Source: DATFWC01 sp963777755
Lineage (GTDB): Bacteria; Pseudomonadota; Alphaproteobacteria; Rhizobiales; Xanthobacteraceae
Direction of reading: 5' to 3'
Assembly: GCA_963777755.1 (NCBI GenBank)
Contig: CAVZSC010000004.1
Coordinates: forward strand, 230,297 to 294,296
DNA: 64,000 nt
Shown here: positions 20,048 to 28,387 of the stretch, piece after piece
Layout of the letters: every line of letters starts with the position of its first letter
Position numbering within the stretch: position 1 is the first letter of the stretch
Program-made: the position numbers and the translations under genes
The notes under the pieces: model-generated
Database searches by the model: none
Told to the model about the DNA's origin: nothing
The model's input: only the letters and a program-made list of their open reading frames with translations

Positions 20048-20084
20048 GACCAACCGGCTGTCAGCCGGTTGGTCGGTGGGTTCG
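20048..20084 (+). repeat. hairpin tail of Mrr-like module, copy 1 (truncated tRNA-like end)
   Basis: A perfect 12-bp inverted repeat (GACCAACCGGCT, loop GTC) starts 36 bases after the endonuclease stop. The sequence then reads GGTGGGTTCG and loses similarity to the other two copies, which continue into a full T arm, acceptor strand and CCA. This copy is therefore truncated at its 3' end. Confidence 0.7.
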
Positions 20085-20276
20085 CCGGGCATGGAAGTCG
20101 AAGGCTCGCCGCCCGAGACCTACACGGTCATCCTAATGCCCCTTGGTACAATAGCGAAGTCGCAAACGACGCCGCAAGATCTCACAGACCGACCTAGCTC
20201 GCACATCATTGCGTTGTCGTGCATTCTGCCATTTGGTTTCCCGCATTCGTAGATGCGCTGACGTCCGCGTTTGACT

Positions 20277-20999
20277 GTAGAGTCGAGATGTGGCGCGGTG
20301 GCTGTAGGCTGAACATATCTGTTGCCGCCTCTTTCGTCTGGCGGTGCCTTAGTGGTTCAGCCATGACTCCGTTTCCACATCCCGCTCATCGAACCGGACG
20401 TGCAGATTTCCCGCATCCGGCTCTCGGACAAGACTTCACGCCTTTGCTCTCGCGTGTAACGCCTTCTGCAGTTTTTGAACACTTGCGGAGTTGATAGGTT
20501 GCCCAATCTCCTGGTCCCTCACCACGTATTGCGTCTGTCTTGAACTGAGGTCCCTTCCCTCCACCGGCATTACCCGGCTTCCGCAGTACTACGAACCTCT
20601 CCGCCACCCCAGGGCGCCCGGCCTGTCCCTCACGGGCTTCCAGTTGGTCATCGCTGACCACGCCTCGGGGCTTCCCGTGTTGCGTGCGCTTTCCTTGTGT
20701 ACATGCTGTCGCCAATACCCCGGCGCAGCGGCTGGGCGTATTCTTGCTCACTCACCCAGCCGTATCAGCCTTCCCCGAAATGGCAGTCGGGTCGGCCTGC
20801 GCATTGTCCTTTTCGAGGCTTGCTCGGCGTTCACTCGCGTTACGGCCTGCACACTCGCGCTGTCACCGTATATCGTGACACGCTATCCGAAGGCTTCAGC
20901 CACTTCGTTACCTCCATGACTGCTCCGGTTGCTTCCGGCTGGAGCGGTTGCCGGGTGGGGCTTGCACCCACTGGAAAGCGCCGCCTTGTCACGGCGCAC
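20277..20999 (-). mobile_element. group II intron without ORF, tandem copy 2
   Basis: A 723-base unit that begins on the minus strand with the group II 5' signature GTGCGCC (at 20999) and ends in CTAC. Domain V is at 20391-20423: GAGCCGGATGCGGG pairs back to the end CGTCCGGTTC, with the AGC triad. Between the 5' end and domain V lie about 575 bases of domain I-IV sequence that match intron leaders of the ltrA class but contain no reverse transcriptase. Reading frames across it are incidental. It abuts the next copy with no exon base between. Confidence 0.82.
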
Positions 21000-21722
21000 G
21001 TAGAGTTGAGATGTGGCGCGGTGGCTGTAGGCTGAACATATCTGTTGCCGCCTCTTTCGTCTGGCGGTGCCTTAGTGGTTCAGCCATGACTCCGTTTCCA
21101 CATCCCGCTCATCGAACCGGACGTGCAGATTTCCCGCATCCGGCTCTCGGACAAGACTTCACGCCTTTGCTCTCGCGTGTAACGCCTTCTGCAGTTTTTG
21201 AACACTTGCGGAGTTGATAGGTTGCCCAATCTCCGGGTCCCTCACCACTTATTGCGTCTGTCTTGAACTGAGGTCCCTTCCCTCCACCGGCATTACCCGG
21301 CTTCCGCAGTACTACGAACCTCTCCGCCACCCCAGGGCGCCCGGCCTGTCCCTCACGGGCTTCCAGTTGGTCATCGCTGACCACGCCTCGGGGCTTCCCG
21401 TGTTGCGTGCGCTTTCCTTGTGTACATGCTGTCGCCAATACCCCGGCGCAGCGGCTGGGCGTATTCTTGCTCACTCACCCAGCCGTATCAGCCTTCCCCG
21501 AAATGGCAGTCGGGTCGGCCTGCGCATTGTCCTTTTCGAGGCTTGCTCGGCGTTCACTCGCGTTACGGCCTGCACACTCGCGCTGTCACCGTATATCGTG
21601 ACACGCTATCCGAAGGCTTCAGCCACTTCGTTACCTCCATGACTGCTCCGGTTGCTTCCGGCTGGAGCGGTTGCCGGGTGGGGCTTGCACCCACTGGAAA
21701 GCGCCGCCTTGTCACGGCGCAC
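21000..21722 (-). mobile_element. group II intron without ORF, tandem copy 1
   Basis: Second 723-base copy, head-to-tail with the one at 20277-20999 and almost identical (differences near 21007, 21237 and 21248). The 5' end GTGCGCC is at 21722 and domain V at 21114-21146. Mobility or splicing would need a reverse transcriptase/maturase in trans; none is in the window. The flanking exon bases form the arms of a palindrome (see 20261-20268 and 21730-21737). Confidence 0.82.
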
Positions 21723-21764
21723 GCCAAAAGCGGACATTTCGGGACTAATGATCGAGGAGCCCGC

Positions 21765-22388
21765 ATGATGTCGGTTCGCGAACCCATTCTCAAGTCCGTT
21801 GCGATCGCAGACCTGCGCCCGACCCAGATGACGGTCGGCGTTCGGGAGGTCAAGGAGAAGCGCAAGCGCTGGCGTGACGAGAGCAAAAAGAAAGGAGCCG
21901 AGTTTCTAGGCAAGCATATGATCCCGGTCGTGCTTGGCCCGGAGGACCGCCACTACGTCATCGATCATCACCACCTGGCGCGGGCGCTGCATGACGAAGG
22001 CATCGAAAATGTACTGGTTACCGTGGTGAAAAACCTCAGGACGCTGGAGCCCGAATCGTTCTGGTTCGTCCTAGACAATCACAGCTGGATGCATCCGTAC
22101 GACGACCAGGGCCGCGTGCGCCCTTACAAGGATTTGCCGATGACCGTGGCCGGGCTTGTTGACGATCCGTTCCGCTCGTTGGCGGGCGAACTGCGACGCG
22201 CCGGCGGGTTCGCCAAGGACACGACGCCGTTCAGCGAATTCTTGTGGGCGGATTTTTTGCGTCGACGGGTCAAGCGCAAAACCGTTGAGACCCACTTCGA
22301 GAAAGCCCTCAAGCAAGCCCTGGAATTGGCCAAAAACGAGGAGGCGAGCTACCTGCCCGGCTGGTGTGGTCCCGTCTTGGAGGATTGA
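21765..22388 (+). CDS. ParB-like nuclease family protein
   Basis: A 207-residue protein of the ParBc_2-like family. ParB/sulfiredoxin-type segment at residues 10-75 (KSVAIADLRPTQMTVGVREV ... GKHMIPVVLGPEDRHYVID) followed by HHHLARALHDEG. The C-terminal part is helical and Lys-rich. Members are stand-alone proteins whose role is not established. GAGGAGC precedes the ATG at 21765. The intron pair sits only 42 bases upstream and may separate the gene from its original promoter. Confidence 0.75.
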   Translation: MMSVREPILKSVAIADLRPTQMTVGVREVKEKRKRWRDESKKKGAEFLGKHMIPVVLGPEDRHYVIDHHHLARALHDEGIENVLVTVVKNLRTLEPESFWFVLDNHSWMHPYDDQGRVRPYKDLPMTVAGLVDDPFRSLAGELRRAGGFAKDTTPFSEFLWADFLRRRVKRKTVETHFEKALKQALELAKNEEASYLPGWCGPVLED

Positions 22389-22503
22389 AGGCATGCCCAT
22401 CCTGCGCGAGAAATCCGCAAGCGCGCCGAGGACCCGACGAGCCGTGCTGGCCCGGTGCGAGAGACTAACGGACAGCGGCATCGACTAGAGGAAGGAACAG
22501 CTC

Positions 22504-23313
22504 ATGGCGCATGCTGAGGCCGACGGAACACTGAGCCATCTGAATCACGAGCTCGTCGCGTCGCTGAACGACTTCCGCGATCCGAGCCAAGAGTGGCGCC
22601 GCCTCTTCTCGGAGCTGCTCGGAACGTTCTTCCTCGTCCTCGTGGCCGCCGGTGGCGGCATGATGGGGCAGGCCTTTCCCGGCACGATCAGCCGTGCCGC
22701 TGCGGTCGTCGCACCCGGTCTGATGGTGATGGCGATCATCCTCTTCATGGGCAAGGTGTCCGGCGCTCACCTCAATCCCGCGGTCAGTATCGCGTTTTCG
22801 CTGCGTGGCGACTTCCCATGGCGTCGCGTGCCGGGATACATCGTCGTGCAGTTGATCGGCGCGACGCTCGCGGCACTGTTCCTGCACGCGGTGATCAACG
22901 TGTCGGCCAGCTACGGGTCGAACTATCCCGCGTCGGGATACTCCGCGTCCGATGCGTTCCTGATGGAGGCCGTGCTGACCCTCGGTCTCGTCAGTGTCAT
23001 TCTCGGCACGGCGTCCGGCGCCCAGAACATCGGGATCTTCGGCGCGATCGGCGTCGGCGCGTACATTGCGCTCGCCGGGCTGTGGGGGAGCCCTATCTCG
23101 GGAGCGTCGATGAACCCCGCGCGCACGTTCGGCCCGAACTTAGTCGCAACCGACTTCACGAGCTACTGGGTGTATGTCGCAGGGCCCCTCGTAGGTGCAG
23201 TTCTCGCAGTGGGTGCAGCATGGGTGCTCCGCGGTGCCGGCGGCGGCCGCGCAGGCTCAGGTGCCGCACAGGGAAGCCTTTTCACCGAAGTTGAGCACCC
23301 GGAGAAGGAGTGA
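22504..23313 (+). CDS. aquaporin / MIP-family channel
   Basis: A 269-residue major intrinsic protein with six transmembrane segments and both NPA boxes: SGAHLNPAVSIAFS and SGASMNPARTFGPN. An unusual hydrophilic N-terminal extension of about 35 residues (HLNHELVASLNDFRDPSQEW) precedes the first helix. AGGAAGGA is located before the ATG at 22504. Expected to conduct water or small neutral solutes across the inner membrane; the pore class cannot be fixed from the motifs alone. No operon partner. Confidence 0.9.
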   Translation: MAHAEADGTLSHLNHELVASLNDFRDPSQEWRRLFSELLGTFFLVLVAAGGGMMGQAFPGTISRAAAVVAPGLMVMAIILFMGKVSGAHLNPAVSIAFSLRGDFPWRRVPGYIVVQLIGATLAALFLHAVINVSASYGSNYPASGYSASDAFLMEAVLTLGLVSVILGTASGAQNIGIFGAIGVGAYIALAGLWGSPISGASMNPARTFGPNLVATDFTSYWVYVAGPLVGAVLAVGAAWVLRGAGGGRAGSGAAQGSLFTEVEHPEKE

Positions 23314-23507
23314 GGCGCAGGCTCAGAGCTCGTCGCTTGTGGCAATTTTGTATCAGGGATCTCACACTTGGATCGGCAAGGCCTGTGGCGCAGCGCTATT
23401 GAATGCTCACACGGATGGAACAGCACCTTCAAGCGATTGTGACGGTTCTTTCACAGCGCGTTACGACCGGCCCCCTTCTCCACCGTGCCTCCCTCTCACG
23501 ATCCTGC

Positions 23508-23687
23508 CTATCGCCTCAATCGGGTGATGAATTCATCGAGGGTGGCGGTGAATTGCGCACTGCGCGCCATGAGCGAATAGGAACGCTGCATGCGCCGGAG
23601 TTGATCACGCTCTGCCATCGATTTAGCGTTTAGTGCGAGCTGTGCGTAATGGTCCGCTTTCGCGTGACACTCCTGCACTCCGTACAT
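23508..23687 (-). CDS. small hypothetical protein
   Basis: A 59-residue helical protein beginning MYGVQECHAKADHYAQLALN, with SMAERDQLRRMQRSY. The ATG at 23687 follows AGGAG at good spacing and is preferred over an upstream start that adds 29 residues without a site. The pattern of a short helical bundle with HAKADHYA resembles a family common in Bradyrhizobium. Function unknown. Confidence 0.6.
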   Translation of the reverse strand: MYGVQECHAKADHYAQLALNAKSMAERDQLRRMQRSYSLMARSAQFTATLDEFITRLRR

Positions 23688-24032
23688 CGCCAGCTCCTGC
23701 GGTTGGGGCGTTGTTTGATATTCTCGGTTGGCGTGATTGCTCAACCGATTTTGCGGCGTAGCCCAGTTGTCCACACGACTTTTCGAGTCGGTGTTGCTTC
23801 AGCGCCGCAGTCGCACCGCTGCTGAGAGTTAACGGCGGATAACCAGCGCAGCGCAAGTTGTGGCTCGCCCGGTCACCGGCCCGTCATCGGGCTCCTGGGC
23901 CGGAGATCGCGGCGGCCCTTGCCGCGGAGGAGGGCCGCCGGCCGACAATCTCGGCGTAATGGCGATCGGACCCGGCCGGCCGATGAGGAGGCCTTGCACC
24001 TCGCTGCAGGACTCTCGAGCCAGAAACTCGAA

Positions 24033-24282
24033 CGTCGCCACGGTACGCGATTTCTCCGGCAGCCTCGACGCCAAGACGTTCTCGCGCGGCGTGCTGATGA
24101 CCACGTCATGCTTCACGAAGGGCGCTGAAGCCTACGTGCGCGCAACGCCGAAGCCGATTGCCCTGATCGATGGAGCCGAGCTGACGCGGCTGATGATCGA
24201 GCACGGGGTGGGCGTGCAAGCGAGCGGCACCGGGGTGAAGAAGGTCGAGAACAGATATTTCGAGCGACTCCGGGACGCGTGA
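24033..24282 (+). pseudogene. C-terminal fragment of the Mrr-like endonuclease, copy 3
   Basis: Similarity to the two full copies starts abruptly at VATVRDFSGSLDAKTFSRGV and continues to the shared C-terminus. The nuclease catalytic residues and the DNA-binding domain are missing, so this is not an active enzyme. Its downstream tail is the most complete of the three. Confidence 0.8.
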
Positions 24283-24317
24283 TGGGGGCGCCGGACAGCG
24301 CCTCGAGCCGGCCGTTT

Positions 24318-24372
24318 GACCAACCGGCTGTCAGCCGGTTGGTCGCTGGTTCGAATCCGGCCCGGGGAGCCA
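24318..24372 (+). ncRNA. tRNA-like 3' half after Mrr fragment (copy 3)
   Basis: After a 12-bp hairpin with loop GTC comes a 5-bp T stem GCTGG/CCGGC enclosing TTCGAAT, then CCGGGGA, G and CCA. Read as a tRNA, the hairpin would supply an ACCGG/CCGGT anticodon stem with loop CTGTCAG (anticodon GTC, aspartate). No D arm or matching 5' acceptor strand (TCCCCGG) is present, so it is not a working tRNA. Confidence 0.6.
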
Positions 24373-24800
24373 TACCACCGTTGTATACCCCGGAATGGTC
24401 CGGGCACATCGACGAGTGCCGCGTCTGCCATGTCTGGGTTTGCCGGGCGTGCGACTACGCGTTCGAGACGATCGTGAAATTTCCATCCGTGCAGGCGTCC
24501 GCACTCATTCAGGCCGTGCCTTGCCGGTCTAATCGACGACCGCCAACAGGTCGATCTCGATCAAGAAGCACGGGTCGGTTCAGTCGAACGATAACGATGG
24601 TATATAGAAGTTCAAAGCTGAGGTCGGAGCAATGAACAGATCCATGGCAATCCTCAGCCAATCAGTGAGCATTCGATAGTTCGAAGCGCGACTGATTACC
24701 AAACATTAATTCCGCGGCCATTTCCGAGCAATGCTGGCGCTGCCATTTAGCCGCCAACGGGCGCCGCCCGCGCCATCAATCGAACGGAGATGTAAGCATC
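24373..24800. other. gene-free region with a 48-bp copied segment
   Basis: No coding frame supported. At 24531-24578 lies a 48-bp copy of the end of the Rid-family gene at 39401-39448 (one mismatch). The rest, especially 24600-24730, is AT-richer than the surroundings. Confidence 0.5.
24531..24578 (-). repeat. copied 3' end of the Rid-family gene
   Basis: Forty-eight bases identical but for one position to 39401-39448. On the minus strand it encodes the last residues of the Rid protein (CFLIEIDLLAVVD). Confidence 0.75.
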
Positions 24801-25598
24801 ATGACGACCCCGCGATACAAACTGGGACGCGCGTTTTCGGCGCGACGCCTCATCCTTCTTGCCACGGCCGGCAATCTCGCGATCGCCGCGCTCTTGGTCG
24901 GGCCGGATTGTTTCCGCCACTCGGTACTTCCAACATTCTCGGCGGCAAATGCGGCAGAGGGCGCGGCAAGTAGTAGCCGCGGCTGGATTGGCGTCCAGAT
25001 TCAGCCGGTCACCTCCGCCATTGCCGAAAGCCTCGGCATGAAGGAGAGCAAAGGCGCGTTGGTTGCCGAACCAATGGCGGATAGTCCCGCCGCCAAGGCC
25101 GACATCCAGTCGCGCGATGTCATCACCGCCGTGAACGGCAATCCGGTCAAGGATGCCCGCGACCTCGCCATGCAGATCGGCGGTATGGCGCCCGGCGCTG
25201 CGGTGAATGTCACGATCTGGCGCGAGGGTGCGGAGAAGAGCATCTCGCTGACGCTCGGCGAGATGCCGAAGGAACGCGCCGCCGCCATGCCGCAGCTCGC
25301 CGCGACCGGCACCGATGTGCCGAAGCTCGGCCTGATGCTGGCTGCCGCCGAACACTTCGCGGGCAGAGGCTCCGAAGGGGTGGTCGTGGTCGACATCGAT
25401 CCCCGCGGGCTTGCCTCCGAGCACGGCTTCAAGGCCGGCGACATCATCCTCGATGTCGGCGGGAAGAAGGTTGTTAGCCCGGTCGACGTGCGCAATGCTA
25501 TCAGGGATGCCCAAATGAATGGCAAGCGCGCGGTGCTGATGCGGTTGAAGTCGGACGAGGTGACGAGGTTCGTCGCCATTCTGATCGCTCGCGTCTGA
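24801..25598 (+). CDS. exported or membrane-anchored protein with two PDZ domains, no protease domain
   Basis: A 265-residue protein with an N-terminal hydrophobic segment (residues 15-35) and two PDZ domains: residues about 60-155 (GWIGVQIQPV ... DVITAVNGNPVKDARDLAMQ) and 170-260 (GVVVVDIDPRGLASEHGFKA, GDIILDVGGKKVVS). These are the HtrA/DegP-type PDZ pair, but the trypsin-like domain with its GNSGG serine is absent. It may scaffold or regulate periplasmic proteins rather than cut them. Confidence 0.82.
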   Translation: MTTPRYKLGRAFSARRLILLATAGNLAIAALLVGPDCFRHSVLPTFSAANAAEGAASSSRGWIGVQIQPVTSAIAESLGMKESKGALVAEPMADSPAAKADIQSRDVITAVNGNPVKDARDLAMQIGGMAPGAAVNVTIWREGAEKSISLTLGEMPKERAAAMPQLAATGTDVPKLGLMLAAAEHFAGRGSEGVVVVDIDPRGLASEHGFKAGDIILDVGGKKVVSPVDVRNAIRDAQMNGKRAVLMRLKSDEVTRFVAILIARV

Positions 25599-25930
25599 CC
25601 GGGTAAGGGGCGTTCCCTCCGGCATTGTCACGCATCCGGCTGGAACGCATGCCGGGGACATAGCCACGCGCCGTCCCCGGCGCCCTCCGAACATCCCCTC
25701 GTTTCCAAATCGGCCGGATGGCTCGCTACCGGCTGGTACGGGCAAGCAAAGCAAGGGCGCATCATAGCAAGACGCGGTGCGGTTGTCGTTCGTACAACAT
25801 GCCGCTCGCGGCCACGGAGGCGAGAGAACGAGGAGCATTGTGGCGATGCCGGAGCAGGTCGTCTGGTCATGGAGCAGGAGCGATGCTGCGTTGCAGAGAT
25901 GGACACAAGGTTGATGCCGGGCCGGGATAC
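25599..25930. other. intergenic region
   Basis: About 330 bases without a supported gene. Longer starts for the next gene at 25718 or 25882 are formally possible, but the encoded sequence is Arg-rich and unlike a protein. Confidence 0.4.
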
Positions 25931-26251
25931 ATGGGTACGAGTTTGCAAGACACGGTTACTCACAAGTACACCGAACGGAGACTCATCCAAGCTTACCTAA
26001 AGCTCTTTCTCGCCGTCCAAAGTGAGGACGGTGTCAAAACCGTGTCCCTGGCGCGGTTCGGGTCCTACGAAGTGCGGGTGATCGAGCTTTCGCGCGATGC
26101 AGCCGCCGGCAACTTTCCCGTATGGCTCGAGCTTTACGAGTACAATACCCGCAGCACGCTCGACAGCTGCGGCTGCCCCGAGATCGAGGAAGCCGTCGCC
26201 GCCGCGGATGAGCTCATCATGCAGGCACGGCAACTGTGTCATACCAGGTGA
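25931..26251 (+). CDS. hypothetical protein
   Basis: A 106-residue soluble protein, acidic and with a mixed alpha/beta look: LIQAYLKLFLAVQSEDGVKT, FGSYEVRVIELSRD, FPVWLELYEYNT, then a CGCPE motif and a helical end. Similar short proteins are known from rhizobia. The ATG at 25931 is chosen because the sequence turns protein-like there; the ribosome-binding site is weak. Function unknown. Confidence 0.6.
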   Translation: MGTSLQDTVTHKYTERRLIQAYLKLFLAVQSEDGVKTVSLARFGSYEVRVIELSRDAAAGNFPVWLELYEYNTRSTLDSCGCPEIEEAVAAADELIMQARQLCHTR

Positions 26252-26597
26252 GGCTCTCGCCACCCGCGCGGCTGTTTTTTCTCGCCTCAATCGCTCCCGC
26301 GCTCTCAGCCGCTCAAGAGCGGTTCGGAGCCTCTGGATCCCGCGCTGCGGATCGCTTTGCCCTGTTCGTCCACGCAGATCATGCCCGGACCTGGTTCTGG
26401 ACTACGTGACGACGGCCGTGACAGCCCTGAACACGGCGGCGACCCGAATGTCGCCACGGCGGTCGAGACTGCTTGCGCGCAGCTTGCTGGCGGCAACCAT
26501 CGTCGGTGGCCAACCTTCGAGCCGCCTCTTCAGGCTTAAGCCGCTTGCCGGTGAGGTCGGAGAACACCGCGCTCAGACCGGTAACGTTGCCGCCGGC

Positions 26598-26852
26598 ACC
26601 GCCGGCCTGGCCCAGTTGCTCGCCGAGAAGGGCATCCGCGCCAACACCGTCGCGCCCGGGCCGATCTGGACCCCTCTCATTCCATCGACATTGCCGGAGG
26701 ATTCTGTTTCGAACTTCGGCAAGCAGGTACCGATGAAGCGGCCCGGTCAACCCGTCGAGCTCGCCACGGCCTATGTGATGCTGGCAGATCCCCTCTCGAG
26801 TTACGTCTCCGGTGCGACCATAGCGGTTACGGGCGGAAAGCCGATCCTGTGA
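26598..26852 (+). pseudogene. C-terminal fragment of an SDR-family oxidoreductase
   Basis: The frame matches the last third of a classical SDR (stress-protein 39-like branch): TAGLAQLLAEKGIRANTVAP, GPIWTPLIPSTLPE, SSYVSGATIAVTGG. The nucleotide-binding half and the YxxxK site are missing; upstream sequence is unrelated. A truncated, non-functional remnant. Confidence 0.8.
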
Positions 26853-26985
26853 CTGCCGCTCTTGTGAGGAATCAACTTGGCTTCCCTCCACCGTCGGCGT
26901 GCGCGCCGGCGACGGGCGAAGAACTTGCGCGTCCGCACCGCGGACGTCGGGGGCGTGTGCACCCCGACGTCGGACACGTGCCGCG

Positions 26986-27501
26986 TCAGCGTGATCCCAT
27001 CAGGGCTTTGACCTGCTGGACGGCACTGAGGCAGTCGGCTTCCTTGCCGTGCAGATCGTACACGCGTGCGCGCTCGAGCTCAGCCGTCGCCCGCGCGATG
27101 TTCTGCGAGGACGCGCCCTGCCCCGGCGACGCCGCGGCTTGGCTTTCGCGGTTCATGACCGCCGTCGGGGGATGCTGTTCCTGCGTTTTGACACCTTCGC
27201 TCGAGCCGGCGCTGCCGGTCGCTTCCCGGTTCATCGCGGCGGTCGGCGGATGTTGTGGCCGGTTGGATTGGGCGGCGGTCCCCGAGGCGATGCCGCCCTG
27301 GTCGGCCTGGCTCATGGCACTGGTCGGCGGGTGCTGCCCTGTGCTCGAACCGGGTGCGCCCGTGGTCGGGCCGGAACCGGCGTCACGGGCGGCCAGCACC
27401 TTCGCCAGGTTCTCGACCTCGCTGGTACATTGACCGGCTCCGACGGAGCCAGCCGGCAACAGGAGCGCAAGACTGACGACGGCGAGTGCAGCGGATTTCA
27501 T
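26986..27501 (-). CDS. secreted protein with three QHPPT repeats
   Basis: A 171-residue exported protein: Sec signal peptide (cleavage near VGAG), a cysteine-containing helix (CTSEVENLAKVLAARDAG), then a Gly/Ser/Gln-rich region holding three copies of the motif QHPPT[SA]xM (QHPPTSAMSQ, QHPPTAAMNR, QHPPTAVMNR) spaced 28-36 residues apart. A C-terminal helix follows (IARATAELERARVYDLHGKE) with a second cysteine. GAGGAGG precedes the ATG. Unknown function; the regular repeat suggests a binding element. Confidence 0.75.
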   Translation of the reverse strand: MKSAALAVVSLALLLPAGSVGAGQCTSEVENLAKVLAARDAGSGPTTGAPGSSTGQHPPTSAMSQADQGGIASGTAAQSNRPQHPPTAAMNREATGSAGSSEGVKTQEQHPPTAVMNRESQAAASPGQGASSQNIARATAELERARVYDLHGKEADCLSAVQQVKALMGSR

Positions 27502-27581
27502 GGCGAGTCCTCCTCGTTTGATTGTTATTCGAGGTGAACTCCGGGCCAAGGTCGCCCGTTCCATCCTTCTGCCTGGAGAGG

Positions 27582-27845
27582 CTACGGCTCGACCGACTCC
27601 GTCCAGGCTTCGACCTTTGCGATGGCATTGTCCCAGAGGCCGCTCGCATCAGCGCCGGTGTTTTCCTTGAGCGCGCTCCACAGGTGGCAGATCGCGAGCC
27701 ACGCCTCGAGACGTTCCCCAACGCGCGCTTTGCCAACCTCCTCCTGCAGCCGCAACAGATCCCGAACGGCCGTGATGCGATTGACATGCCGGAGGCGCTG
27801 CAACGTGCCGAGAGCCGCAAATGCGAGTTCTTTGTCCGTTTTCAT
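27582..27845 (-). CDS. small conserved helical protein
   Basis: An 87-residue all-helical, soluble protein (MKTDKELAFAALGTLQRLRH, then AVRDLLRLQEEVGKARVGER). No catalytic motif. The start is placed where the sequence becomes protein-like; no strong ribosome-binding site is visible and earlier starts remain possible. Function unknown. Confidence 0.6.
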   Translation of the reverse strand: MKTDKELAFAALGTLQRLRHVNRITAVRDLLRLQEEVGKARVGERLEAWLAICHLWSALKENTGADASGLWDNAIAKVEAWTESVEP

Positions 27846-28075
27846 GCGTTCGGTGGAGACGGGAAGCGTGATGGAGAGGCCCCCCACCCGGAGGCCTATT
27901 CCGGCGCAGGCTTGCCCAGCCACCCTGCACGCTGAGCGATGCGCCGAACGTCCTCGGAGCGAGTAAAGATGCCTCCATGACATCCGGCGTCAAATAAATC
28001 CCGCCGACCGACGTTGGTTCCGGGTGAAGCTTTCCGCCATGCGCCGTGGCTTCATATCTTTTCACATCCTGTGAG

Positions 28076-28304
28076 GCGCGATGCCGTCGTCATCATCGCG
28101 GGCGAAGGAGACCGGCTGATCGACATCGACGAGCAGTCGGCTCGGCTCCATCGCGACATCGCGCATAGCGGCCTGCATCGCGTGCCCCGCACCGGGCACA
28201 TGGTCCACCAGACCGCCACGGAACGGGTGATGTCCGCCATTGACGAAGCGGCGGGAGCAGATCACCGACACCAGCCGGCCCGGATTCCGCGTCACGCTGC
28301 GTGA
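28076..28304 (+). pseudogene. C-terminal fragment of an alpha/beta hydrolase
   Basis: The translated segment AVVIIAGEGDRLIDIDEQSA, followed by HRVPRTGHMVHQTATERV, is the typical end of an alpha/beta-hydrolase with the catalytic histidine in GHMVHQ. The nucleophile half is absent and no start is available. A degraded remnant next to other remnants at 26.6 and 31.2 kb. Confidence 0.75.
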
Positions 28305-28387
28305 GAGTGCGGCGTGCGTGCGCAGGCCGACAGGAGGCGATGGCTCGCGATTGCCCCGCCATTTTCCGATGCGCCAGCCACGTCACG

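Noticed and set aside
20386..21642. Protein-coding genes of about 120-140 residues on both strands in the repeated unit
   Set aside because: These frames run through group II intron domains including domain V; they are database-common artefacts of intron RNA sequence.
24318..24372. A functional tRNA-Asp gene
   Set aside because: The D arm and 5' acceptor strand are missing, and the upstream sequence cannot pair with CCGGGGA.
24113..24431. Minus-strand frames with GRIRTSDQPADS or AGFEPATNRLTA segments here and at 35025-35274
   Set aside because: They are the antisense of the tRNA-like tail (GGTTCGAATCC region) and have no ribosome-binding site.
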